Source: Asinibacterium sp. OR53 (lineage in GTDB: Bacteria; Bacteroidota; Bacteroidia; Chitinophagales; Chitinophagaceae). Taken from it: DNA of 64,000 bases. How positions within the stretch are numbered: the stretch's first letter is position 1; each line of letters starts with the position of its first letter. Location: positions 3,009,220 to 3,073,219 of the forward strand of contig NZ_KI911562.1 in NCBI RefSeq assembly GCF_000515315.1, given 5' to 3'. Below, piece after piece: positions 9,841-18,302 of the stretch. Under the pieces are notes generated by a model, which saw nothing but the letters and a program-made list of their open reading frames with translations, was not told the DNA's origin and ran no database searches. The position numbers were made by a program, and so were the translations under genes.

Positions 9841-11952
9841 TCAGCGTAAAAATCCTGCGGCAACACCTCCATCCACATTCAATACATTGCCTGTTGATTT
9901 GTTCAGTAATCCGCTAACCAGTGCATAGCAGGCATTGGCAATATCTTCGGGCAGGATGGCTTCTCCCAGCAAAGTACGCTTGGCATAATAAGCCGGCAGT
10001 TCTTCTACACTGATGCCATAAGCTTTTGCACGCCCTTCGGCCCATCCGCCGGCCCAGATATTGGAATCGGCGATCACCGCATCGGGATTCACGATGTTCA
10101 CCCGTATTTTTTCTGCACCCAGTTCAGCCGCCAACAAGCGTGAAAGATGTGCCTGTGCTGCTTTGGCCGAACCATAGCCAGCGTTATTGGGTCCGGCTAC
10201 TACGGCGTTCTTCGATACAATATTGATGATATCGCCACCCATTGCCTGCTTACGCAGAACGTCTACCGCAACTTGCGATACCAGGAATTGTCCTTTTACC
10301 AGTATATCATAGAGCCTGTCCCAATCGGCTACTGTATGGTCTGCCAATGGTTTGGAAATACTAATGCCTGCATTGTTTACGATGATATCAACACCTCCAA
10401 ATGCCAATACTGCCTCTTGCATAGCATTGTGTATTTGTGCGGCATCTGTTACATTGAGCAATCCTGCCGCCACTGCATCTTTTCCGAAAGCCTGTTCAAA
10501 TTCTGCTTTCGCGCCTTGCAATCTTTCTTCATTCACATCATTGATAAAAACACAGGCGCCTTCTGCTGCAAACTTTCTTGCAATGGCTTTGCCGATGCCT
10601 CCTGCGCTGCCTGTTACCAACGCTATACGTCCGGAAAGCGCTTTAGGCTTGGGCATACGCTGCAACTTGGCTTCTTCCAGTAACCAGTATTCAATATCAA
10701 AAGCTTCCTGCCTGGGCAATGAAGTGTAGCCCGATATGGCTTCCGCGCCACGCATGACGTTGATGGCGTTGATGTAAAATTCTGCGGCAACACGCGCTGT
10801 CTGTTTGTCTTTCGCAAAAGTGAACATGCCTACACCCGGATATAATATTACTACCGGGTTGGGATCGCGCATAGCGGGACTATTATCGTGCTTGCATTTG
10901 TTATAATATTCGGCATACATGCTGCGATATGATTCGAACAGCGGGAGCAATTGTTGCTTTAATGCAGCAGCATCTGAAAGATTGGCGTCTGGTTGCAGGT
11001 TCAATACCAGCGGACTGATCTTGGTGCGCAGGAAATGGTCGGGACAACTGGTACCCATCGGCGCCAACCGATCGAGGTCGTTGGAGTCGATGAATTGCAA
11101 TACACGTTCATCATCTGTAAAATGACCCACCATTTTTGTATAGCCGGAACAAAATCCGCGCAGCAAAGGCGCGAGCGAGGCTGCTTGTTGCAGGCGCTGC
11201 TCTTTGGGTAATGGTGTTATTTTTTCTCCGCCGAATACAGATCCCTTCTTTTGAATATTTTCTTCGATATAAGCGGCACAACGTTCCACTACTTCCAATG
11301 TATTCACATAACTTTCATAAGCCGTATCGCCCCAGGTGAACAGCCCGTGCGAGCCCAGCATGATGCCGCGGATACCAGGATTTTGTTCCAGGCATTGACG
11401 CAGTTGCAGGCCCAGGTCGAACCCCGGCCGCTGCCAATCTACCCAGCCGATGGTTCCGCCAAACAGTTCCTGTGTAATGCGTTTGCCATCTTTGGCAGCC
11501 GCTATGGCAATAGCTGCATCGGGATGCAGGTGATCGATGTGTTTGAAAGGAAGAAAACCATGCAGTGGTGTATCGATGGATGGCGCTTTGGAGGAGAGAT
11601 CGTATATGCAGTGGTTGAATAATTCTACCATTTCATCTTCATGCGCGCGGCCACGGTATACATTTTCCAGGCTGCGTAAGCGGTCTACATACAACGCTGC
11701 AAGGCCGCTTTTTTTCAGTGTGCCCAGGTCGCCACCGGATCCCTTCACCCACATAATTTCTTTCATTTCACCCGTGAGCGGGTCTTTCGCCATGGCTTTG
11801 CATGATGTATTGCCTCCGCCATAGTTGGTTAAACGAAGATCTGCACCCAATAAATTAGAGCGATAAATGAGCAAGGCCACTTCATCACCTGCGAGCGCAG
11901 TCGCTTCACGCTCGTCCCATAAATAGTTTACGTATTTGAATTGCATTTTCAT
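9841..11952 (-). CDS. rhaE: Bifunctional rhamnulose-1-phosphate aldolase / lactaldehyde dehydrogenase
   Basis: 703 aa fusion. Residues about 1-430 form a class II aldolase/adducin domain (NYGGGNTSCK, LPFKHIDHLHPD and GSHGLFTWG, containing zinc-ligand histidines). Residues about 440-703 form a short-chain dehydrogenase with the nucleotide motif VTGSAGGIGKA, NNAG and the catalytic YGSAK. The aldolase half cleaves L-rhamnulose-1-phosphate to dihydroxyacetone phosphate and L-lactaldehyde, and the dehydrogenase half oxidises lactaldehyde to lactate. The arrangement is that of the family called RhaEW/YuxG in Bacillus. Its ATG directly abuts the stop codon of rhaT (TAG at 11953-11955), so the genes are coupled. 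Length is normal for the fusion. Confidence 0.9.
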   Translation of the reverse strand: MKMQFKYVNYLWDEREATALAGDEVALLIYRSNLLGADLRLTNYGGGNTSCKAMAKDPLTGEMKEIMWVKGSGGDLGTLKKSGLAALYVDRLRSLENVYRGRAHEDEMVELFNHCIYDLSSKAPSIDTPLHGFLPFKHIDHLHPDAAIAIAAAKDGKRITQELFGGTIGWVDWQRPGFDLGLQLRQCLEQNPGIRGIMLGSHGLFTWGDTAYESYVNTLEVVERCAAYIEENIQKKGSVFGGEKITPLPKEQRLQQAASLAPLLRGFCSGYTKMVGHFTDDERVLQFIDSNDLDRLAPMGTSCPDHFLRTKISPLVLNLQPDANLSDAAALKQQLLPLFESYRSMYAEYYNKCKHDNSPAMRDPNPVVILYPGVGMFTFAKDKQTARVAAEFYINAINVMRGAEAISGYTSLPRQEAFDIEYWLLEEAKLQRMPKPKALSGRIALVTGSAGGIGKAIARKFAAEGACVFINDVNEERLQGAKAEFEQAFGKDAVAAGLLNVTDAAQIHNAMQEAVLAFGGVDIIVNNAGISISKPLADHTVADWDRLYDILVKGQFLVSQVAVDVLRKQAMGGDIINIVSKNAVVAGPNNAGYGSAKAAQAHLSRLLAAELGAEKIRVNIVNPDAVIADSNIWAGGWAEGRAKAYGISVEELPAYYAKRTLLGEAILPEDIANACYALVSGLLNKSTGNVLNVDGGVAAGFLR

Positions 11953-13038
11953 CTATTTGATTGAATTACCATACCCTACTACCAATACCGAAGCGATGAT
12001 GGTAGCGATGCCTATCGCAATGGTTCGTTTGGTAGGCCCATGGGTACCTTTCCATTCTTTCGAGAGGATACCCCACATATTGGCTATGAGTATGATAAAA
12101 GACATGTGTAATATCCAGGAGCTGGCGCCATTACCCATTTTGCTTTCTCCCATACCATAGAAGAAAAACTGCAGGAACCAAGTGACACCACCAAGTGCGC
12201 ACAACAAATAATTTTTCAGCAAGGGCGTTGCACGATTGGTATAATCGCCAAAGCTTTTGTTGCGCGCATTGAGTACCATGCACCAGATGAAGTTGGTGGT
12301 CAACCCACCCCACAATATAACCACAAATACCACATTGTTTCGGAACAGGAACTCCCCTGTTTCGGCAGGGTTGGCCGTCTTCCACAACTGGTTGGCCAGA
12401 ATAGCCATGCTGCTGCCGGCTTCTATGCCAAAGCTGAAACAGGCGCTGAGCACACCCGATATAATGGCCAGTGTTAACCCGCGCGTGATGTTGAATTCAC
12501 TACCGGAAGCATCTGTTTTCGCATGCCCCATTTCCTCATCTTTCATACTGCCTGCTTTGCCGCAGATGATGATGCCAATAATACAAAGTACCAGTCCGGC
12601 CAGCACCCATTGTCCCCAGGTATGTGTGAACAAATCGGCAATGGTATCTTTTCCCGGTTGCGGGTTGAAATAATAATAGATTGATGGAACCAGGGAGCCG
12701 AAAACCGAACAAAGCCCGAGAATGATAGAGCTGCCCAATGCCACGCCCAGGTAACGGACACCCAGACCGTATGTCAGTCCGCCTATACCCCAAAGTAGTC
12801 CCATCAGGTAAGTAGAGCCGATCACCGACTTGGGCGCCCGCCCGATGATATCCATAAACCCGGGGATGGTAAGCCAGGCCGCCACGAGCGGGGCGATGGT
12901 CCAGGAGAAGATTCCTCCCACGATCCAGAAGCTTTCCCAACTCCAGCCTTTGACCTTTTTAAAAGGCATGTAAAAACTACCTGAGGCGAAACCGCCTAAA
13001 AAATGGAATAATACTCCGGCAAGCGTAATCAGCATCAT
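11953..13038 (-). CDS. rhaT: L-rhamnose/proton symporter
   Basis: 361 aa, about ten hydrophobic segments, with the RhaT signatures GGFASGSFYMPFKKVKGWSWE at the N-terminus and GPTKRTIAIGIATIIASVLVVGYGN at the C-terminus. It would bring L-rhamnose into the cell with a proton. It is the first gene of the minus-strand operon and lies 152 bp from the divergent FecA-like receptor. A TAnnTTTG-like element (TAGATTTG) lies at 13044-13051, but it is so close to the ATG that it would give an almost leaderless mRNA, so I do not call it a promoter. The start is MM at 13038/13035. No dedicated rhamnose regulator is in the window. Confidence 0.92.
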   Translation of the reverse strand: MMLITLAGVLFHFLGGFASGSFYMPFKKVKGWSWESFWIVGGIFSWTIAPLVAAWLTIPGFMDIIGRAPKSVIGSTYLMGLLWGIGGLTYGLGVRYLGVALGSSIILGLCSVFGSLVPSIYYYFNPQPGKDTIADLFTHTWGQWVLAGLVLCIIGIIICGKAGSMKDEEMGHAKTDASGSEFNITRGLTLAIISGVLSACFSFGIEAGSSMAILANQLWKTANPAETGEFLFRNNVVFVVILWGGLTTNFIWCMVLNARNKSFGDYTNRATPLLKNYLLCALGGVTWFLQFFFYGMGESKMGNGASSWILHMSFIILIANMWGILSKEWKGTHGPTKRTIAIGIATIIASVLVVGYGNSIK

Positions 13039-13156
13039 ATAAGCAAATCTATTTTACCATATACAACCGGCCATCATGTCCTGTCCTGCACCCACAAATT
13101 CCATGATTCGTAACCCCATTTTCCCGATTTTGATAGTGACGGCCCGTGAATTCGAA

Positions 13157-13164
13157 CAACTTTG
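13157..13164 (+). promoter_or_regulatory. Possible -7 element of the FecA-like receptor gene
   Basis: CAACTTTG followed by CA resembles the Bacteroidota -7 element TAnnTTTG with one mismatch, 26 bp before the ATG at 13191. A TTTTG lies at 13128-13132, but the spacing to the -7 element (about 24 bp) is longer than ideal. It is the best candidate in this 152-bp divergent spacer, and weak. Confidence 0.3.
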
Positions 13165-13190
13165 CACAAAATTTTAGTTAAAAGATAACG

Positions 13191-15353
13191 ATGAAAGGAT
13201 TCATAACAACAGGATTACTGATTTTGAGTGGTTTGACCGGTTTTGCGCAGCAGGACAGCGCCCGGACCTTGAAGCACGTAACCATCACCGGTTACCGCAC
13301 TGTCAATGGCGTAGGCCACATGATGGATGTAAAGGAAGGCATTATCTATGCCGGTAAGAAGAATGAAGTCATCATTACCGATAGCCTCGATGCCAATAAG
13401 GCCATCAACAATACCCGCCAGATCCTGGGAAGGATCCCGGGGCTCAATATTGTAGAAACCGAAAGCAGTGGTTTTACGGCCAATGGTATTGCCACCCGCG
13501 GCCTCAACCCCACGCAAAGCATAGAAATGAATACCCGTCAGAATGGCTATAATATCAGCTCCGATATTTATGGTTATAACGAAGCGTATTACCTGCCCCC
13601 CATGGAAGCGGTCAACCGTATTGAAATGGTGCGCGGTGCGGCATCGTTGCAGTTCGGTTCGCAGTTCGGGGGCCTCGTTAACTATGTTATCAAAAATGCA
13701 CCTACCGACAAGCCCGCTGAATTCAATACTTCATTTACCGTTGGCAGCTATGGCCTATTCAATTCTTTCAACTCATTCGGCGGAACGTATAAGAAATGGA
13801 GCTATTATGGCTTCCTTCAATACCGCAATATGCAAGGCTACCGTGCCAACAGCGACCAGTGGCAGTTCTCCGGCTTTGGTAAAGTGCAGTACGCCGCTTC
13901 CGACAAAGTAAAAGTGGGCGTAGAATATTCCTTATTGCGTAACCAGGTACACATGCCGGGAGGTCTTACTGACAGCATGTTCCAGGCCAATCCCAAGACT
14001 TCTACCCGCGCGCGCAACTGGTTGAAAAGTCCCTGGAATATTGTAACGGCTTATCTCGATTATAGCCCGTCTGAAAGAACAACCATCAGCCTCAAGTCAT
14101 CTTATTTATTCAGTAACCGTTCACTTGTTTGGCGGAATGAAGACGGAGGTCCGGAAGCGCTTGATGTGATTGACCCTGCCACCAATGCTTTTGTTCCCCG
14201 GGAAGTGAGCACGGAAGACATGCACAATACCACTACGGAGTTCAGGATCTCTCACCGTTATGCTTTAGGCAACAATGAATCTGTACTGGCAGGCGGACTC
14301 CGCTACAGTTATGCATGGTTCAACAGGAAAGGTGGCGGTGAAGGCACTACCGGCAGTGATTTTGACCTGCACATTAATGGTGACTGGGGATACAACCTTG
14401 ATTTTACCACTACCAACATCGCCCCTTTCGTAGAAAATATTTTTAAAGTAGCGGATAACTTTACCGTTACACCTGGTTTCCGTTTTGAATACCTGCACAG
14501 TACCGCTAAAGGATATAAAGTTGACGGGTTGGATAAGATGGTGGCCGATCAAAGCCGGAACCGTTATTTTCCGCTTTTCGGATTGGGTCTTGAATACAAA
14601 CCCACACACAATACAAGCCTGTACGGAAACATCAGCCAGGCTTATCGCCCGATAGATTATAGCCAGTTGGAACCATTTGGGGTTACTTCTAAAATTGACC
14701 CGAACCTGAAAGATGCATCGGGATTCAATGCCGACCTGGGATACCGTGGTACGGTGAAGAATTTCCTGAATTTCGACATCAGCGGTTTTTATTTGGCTTA
14801 TAACAACCGTATTGGTGTGGTATTGAAAACAGATAACCAGGGAAATCAATATTCTTATCGTACCAATATTGCCAACAGTGTGCACAAGGGTATTGAAAGC
14901 TATATAGAATTCAACCTCCTGAAATACCTGAACCCTGCTTCCAAAAACGGTATAAGTATTTTTAACTCGCTCGCTTTCATCGATGCAAAATATACTTCCG
15001 GTGAATTCAATGGCAAGCGCGTAGAAGCTTCTGCTAAAATAATTAACCGACTGGGTATTATTTACAGCAGTCCCCGTTTCTCCGGTACTTTCCAGTTTAA
15101 CCGTACCGGCGATGCCTATGGAGATGCATCAAACGTAGTGAGCAGCAGCGATCCCATTGCAGGATACATTCCCGCTTATACTGTGCTTGATGTAAGCGCT
15201 ACTTATAAGATCTGCAACTATGCAATAAAAGCAGGTATCAATAACCTGGCCGATAAAGCATATTTTACCCGCCGTACAGACGAGTATCCTGGTCCCGGTA
15301 TCATTCCTGCGATTGGAAGGAGTTTTTATATTGGTGTAGCGGTAAAATTGTAA
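13191..15353 (+). CDS. TonB-dependent receptor, FecA-like
   Basis: 720 aa with a signal peptide (to about residue 19, TGFAQ). It has no carboxypeptidase-like domain, unlike the receptor at 1330. The plug carries ILGRIPGLNIVETESSGFTANGIATRGLNP and MVRGAASLQFGSQFGGLVNYVIK, a pattern of the iron(III)-dicitrate/siderophore receptor group. The barrel ends in SFYIGVAVKL. It probably imports a ferric chelate. The di-haem peroxidase and rhodanese-like genes follow at once, so the three may form a redox or iron-linked operon. The ligand is not determined by sequence. Confidence 0.88.
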   Translation: MKGFITTGLLILSGLTGFAQQDSARTLKHVTITGYRTVNGVGHMMDVKEGIIYAGKKNEVIITDSLDANKAINNTRQILGRIPGLNIVETESSGFTANGIATRGLNPTQSIEMNTRQNGYNISSDIYGYNEAYYLPPMEAVNRIEMVRGAASLQFGSQFGGLVNYVIKNAPTDKPAEFNTSFTVGSYGLFNSFNSFGGTYKKWSYYGFLQYRNMQGYRANSDQWQFSGFGKVQYAASDKVKVGVEYSLLRNQVHMPGGLTDSMFQANPKTSTRARNWLKSPWNIVTAYLDYSPSERTTISLKSSYLFSNRSLVWRNEDGGPEALDVIDPATNAFVPREVSTEDMHNTTTEFRISHRYALGNNESVLAGGLRYSYAWFNRKGGGEGTTGSDFDLHINGDWGYNLDFTTTNIAPFVENIFKVADNFTVTPGFRFEYLHSTAKGYKVDGLDKMVADQSRNRYFPLFGLGLEYKPTHNTSLYGNISQAYRPIDYSQLEPFGVTSKIDPNLKDASGFNADLGYRGTVKNFLNFDISGFYLAYNNRIGVVLKTDNQGNQYSYRTNIANSVHKGIESYIEFNLLKYLNPASKNGISIFNSLAFIDAKYTSGEFNGKRVEASAKIINRLGIIYSSPRFSGTFQFNRTGDAYGDASNVVSSSDPIAGYIPAYTVLDVSATYKICNYAIKAGINNLADKAYFTRRTDEYPGPGIIPAIGRSFYIGVAVKL

Positions 15354-15356
15354 TGG

Positions 15357-16466
15357 ATGCGGAACAAAAAGCCTCTTTTCATACTTGTTGGCATCATTAC
15401 AGGTATTGCATTTTTTACAGCGTGCTCTAAAGATCATAATGAGATCACCATTGTGCCTGTTGATAAAGTGCAGCTTGGCAAAGCCATCTTTTTCGATAAG
15501 AACCTTTCCAACCCGGTTGGACAGGCCTGCGCCAGCTGTCACAGTCCCAATGCGGCTTTCAGCGACCCCAATCATGGCATTACGGTACCAGGAGCAGTAA
15601 GCGGATTGTCTTCCAACCGCAACTGTCCTTCCCTCACCTATGCTTCATTTACACCTCTTTTTCATTATGACCCGGTTGATTCCGTATATGTAGGCGGCTT
15701 CTTTTTAGACGGGCGTGTGAATACCCTCCAGGAACAGGCTATGCGGCCGTTCCTCAACAAACTGGAAATGAATAATACAGATACGGCCATGGTCATTGCC
15801 AAATTGCGTGGCGCTGATTATTTTCCGCTGTATAAGAAAGTATATGGAGAGCCTGCTAATATCCCGCAGGCTTTTGCGAACATGGCAGATGCCATTGGCA
15901 ATTTTGAAATGTCTTCAGTGTTCAGTCCCTTTACTTCAAAATTCGATTACTACCTGAAAGGTGTTGCGCAATTGAGTCCCGAAGAAGAGCGGGGATTGAA
16001 ACTATTCAACAATCCTTTAAAAGCCAATTGCGCCGCCTGTCATCCTTCCACTCCCGATGCTGATTTAGGTAAAGTGATGTTTACCGATTTCACGTATGAC
16101 AATATTGGTGTTCCTAAGAATCCGGCCAATCCTTTCTATTCCATTCCTTTGGCTTTCAACCCGGATGGCGCGAATGCGCTTGATTATGGATTGGGCAAGA
16201 TCTTGAACAATGCCGATTTCTACGGTCATTTCAAAGTATCAAGCCTTCGCAACGTGGCTATAACGGCTCCTTATTTTCACAATGGCTTTTTTAATACGCT
16301 GGAAGAAGTGGTGCATTTTTACAACAAGCGCGATGTAGAGCCTTTCCCCGCTGCTGAATTTCCTGCAACCGTTAACCACAAGGAAATGGGGAACCTGCAC
16401 CTGACTGCACAGGAAGAAAAAGACATTGTTGCCTTTCTGAAAACATTAACCGACGGCTATAAATAG
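15357..16466 (+). CDS. Di-haem cytochrome c peroxidase (CcpA/MauG family) lipoprotein
   Basis: 369 aa with a lipoprotein signal (GIITGIAFFTAC, lipobox Cys about 23). Two CxxCH haem sites are present, CASCHSPNAAFSDP (N-terminal) and CAACHPSTPD (C-terminal), with later PYFHNGFFNTLEEVVHFYN. Cytochrome c peroxidases of this family reduce H2O2 in the periplasm with electrons from c-type cytochromes; MauG-like members oxidise proteins instead. ATG 15357 is chosen over the overlapping ATG at 15353, which is in a different frame. It follows the FecA-like receptor by 3 bp. Such peroxidases are often encoded next to receptors in Bacteroidota, which suggests a link to metal or oxidative stress. Confidence 0.9.
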   Translation: MRNKKPLFILVGIITGIAFFTACSKDHNEITIVPVDKVQLGKAIFFDKNLSNPVGQACASCHSPNAAFSDPNHGITVPGAVSGLSSNRNCPSLTYASFTPLFHYDPVDSVYVGGFFLDGRVNTLQEQAMRPFLNKLEMNNTDTAMVIAKLRGADYFPLYKKVYGEPANIPQAFANMADAIGNFEMSSVFSPFTSKFDYYLKGVAQLSPEEERGLKLFNNPLKANCAACHPSTPDADLGKVMFTDFTYDNIGVPKNPANPFYSIPLAFNPDGANALDYGLGKILNNADFYGHFKVSSLRNVAITAPYFHNGFFNTLEEVVHFYNKRDVEPFPAAEFPATVNHKEMGNLHLTAQEEKDIVAFLKTLTDGYK

Positions 16467-16478
16467 CATTCTGCCTCT

Positions 16479-16486
16479 TATTTTTG
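16479..16486 (+). promoter_or_regulatory. Bacteroidota -7 promoter element for the rhodanese-like gene
   Basis: TATTTTTG matches the TAnnTTTG consensus exactly and lies 12 bp before the ATG at 16499, giving a very short leader. No clear TTG is seen at the -33 position. It could allow transcription independent of the upstream peroxidase gene. Confidence 0.45.
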
Positions 16487-16498
16487 TAAAAAAGAAGC

Positions 16499-16948
16499 AT
16501 GAAGTACCCGTTTTTCTTCCTCCTTACCGGTCTGTTCCTGTTTGGGAATATCGCAACAGCACAAAACAACGAACCCTGGACAAGCAGCCAGTTAATGGCG
16601 CCGGCCTTTCTTGCCGAAAAAATCACCAGCAACCAGGCCAATGATATGCTTGTTTTATGCGTTGGTCCCGGAGCGCTGATCAAAGGATCAGTAAACATTG
16701 GCGCTGCGCATGAAGCGGGCAACATTCAAAAATTAAAAGACTATTTAAAAGGGGTAAAAAAAGATACGGAAGTGATCATTTATTGCGGTTGTTGTCCGTT
16801 CGACAGATGTCCGAATATCCGGCCCGCCTTTACCGCATTAAAAGAAATGGGATTCAACAATGCACGGCTGCTCGATCTGCCTAAGAATATCAAAGCAGAC
16901 TGGCTGGATAAAAATTATCCAGCTGCCGGCAACAGCGATCACAATTGA
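16499..16948 (+). CDS. Secreted rhodanese-like domain protein
   Basis: 149 aa with a signal peptide (MKYPFFFLLTGLFLFGNIATAQ). The rest is a single rhodanese fold: MLVLCVGPGALIKGSVNIGAA, DTEVIIYCGCCPFDRCPNIRPA and ALKEMGFNNARLLDLPKNIKADW. The active-site loop is cysteine-rich (CGCCPFDRC) rather than the simple CxxxxR of sulfurtransferases, so a transferase or metal/thiol redox role is possible. It follows the peroxidase gene by 32 bp and converges on the GH29 gene with 13 bp between the stops. Confidence 0.82.
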   Translation: MKYPFFFLLTGLFLFGNIATAQNNEPWTSSQLMAPAFLAEKITSNQANDMLVLCVGPGALIKGSVNIGAAHEAGNIQKLKDYLKGVKKDTEVIIYCGCCPFDRCPNIRPAFTALKEMGFNNARLLDLPKNIKADWLDKNYPAAGNSDHN

Positions 16949-16961
16949 TCTATCAGATTGT

Positions 16962-18287
16962 TTAATTCAATCCCCCATGCCCTTTATACAACCTGAGTGG
17001 TTTATCTAATTTTATTTTTAATACGGTTACATATTTATCTGCAACTGAATCTGGTACGGTGATATAAACCAGGCCGGGAACAGGGCTCCAGGAAATCTTT
17101 CCTACCACTTTAGACTGCAACTTAGTGCCATTGCCCAATACGGTTACTTCTTCTATTTTATTGCTGAGTCCTTTGATCATCACCTGGCCATTCACTTTCC
17201 CATGCAGGAACAGGTACAAAGTAGTAGAGTCTTTGGACAATGTAGAGGGTCCATAAAAATGTCCTTGCGGTAATCCGCCCACCGTATTAAAAATAGCTTC
17301 TTCGTGTTTTTTATTCCATGCACCCAACTCTTTCAGCAAATGAATCTGTTCTTCCGGAATGGTGCCATCTTCTTTTGGTCCCATATCGAGCAACAGGTTA
17401 CCGCCATTCGATATCACATCTGCAAAAATAGTGATCACCTCATAGGGTGTTTTCCAGTTACTGTCGTGATGAAAACCCCAGTTATCATTACTGGTCATGC
17501 ATAGCTCCCACCAGTTATAGCCGGGACGTGAAACGGGAAAATTCTGTTCCGGCGTTTCATAATCGCCGTACCCTTGAAGCCTTCCATTAATGATAGATTT
17601 GGGGTTGCCCGATAAAATGATCGTCCTTACTTTTTGTGACTCCCACTCTTCGGCACTGTGTTCCCAATCTCCATCAAACCACCAGAGATCGGGACGGAAC
17701 GTGTCGGATATTTCTTTGATCTGTCCCTGGAAAAAAGCGCGGAAGCGGTTCCATCGGTCATAATCCTTTGATACCGTATACCTCGAACTGTCTTTCAGGA
17801 AGCCGGGATAGTTATCAGAACTCCAGTCAATCAGTGAATAATACGCGCCACATTTGATATTGCGCTTGCGCAATTCTTCGAAGAAAGGTTTCACCATATC
17901 TTTTTTAGCAGGCGTTTGCTTCACAATGCTGAGGTTGCTCAGTTTGGTGTCGTACATCGCTACCCCATCGTGGTGTTTGGTGGTGATGACCGCATAACGG
18001 GCGCCACTTTCCTGTATTAAGCTGGCCCAGTAAGCAGGATCGTATTTTTTCAAAGTGAAGCCCTGCAGTTGTTTCATATAATCTGCATAGCTGATCTTTT
18101 TATTATGAAAACTCCAGGATTCGTCGATACCGTTGACTGCATAAATACCTGCATGAATGAATATGCCCAGCTTGGCATCGCCAAACCATTGCATCTTGTC
18201 GTGAATTTCTTTAGGGTCGATGTTTTTTTGAGCAAACCCTGCCTGTATACAAACAAACAGGCAAACCATTGTAATAAGCTGCTTCAT
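16962..18287 (-). CDS. Alpha-L-fucosidase, GH29
   Basis: 441 aa with a signal peptide (to about AGFAQ, residue 19). GH29 landmarks are MQWFGDAKLGIFIHAGIYAVNG, YAVITTKHHDGVAMYDTK, YYSLIDWSSDNYPG and RPDLWWFDGDWEH, the last holding the probable catalytic nucleophile Asp. The C-terminus is a beta-sandwich. It releases terminal alpha-L-fucose in the periplasm or at the surface. It is the last of three glycosidase genes on this strand, 15 bp after a GH2 enzyme, so the trio probably degrades one fucosylated, galactose-containing glycan such as xyloglucan. That substrate is inference. A second GH29 gene is at 41609. Confidence 0.9.
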   Translation of the reverse strand: MKQLITMVCLFVCIQAGFAQKNIDPKEIHDKMQWFGDAKLGIFIHAGIYAVNGIDESWSFHNKKISYADYMKQLQGFTLKKYDPAYWASLIQESGARYAVITTKHHDGVAMYDTKLSNLSIVKQTPAKKDMVKPFFEELRKRNIKCGAYYSLIDWSSDNYPGFLKDSSRYTVSKDYDRWNRFRAFFQGQIKEISDTFRPDLWWFDGDWEHSAEEWESQKVRTIILSGNPKSIINGRLQGYGDYETPEQNFPVSRPGYNWWELCMTSNDNWGFHHDSNWKTPYEVITIFADVISNGGNLLLDMGPKEDGTIPEEQIHLLKELGAWNKKHEEAIFNTVGGLPQGHFYGPSTLSKDSTTLYLFLHGKVNGQVMIKGLSNKIEEVTVLGNGTKLQSKVVGKISWSPVPGLVYITVPDSVADKYVTVLKIKLDKPLRLYKGHGGLN

Positions 18288-18302
18288 GCGTGATGGATGA
18301 TT

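Noticed and set aside
13044-13051. TAGATTTG as rhaT promoter
   Set aside because: It matches TAnnTTTG but would place transcription start at the ATG itself, with no -33 element at the right spacing.
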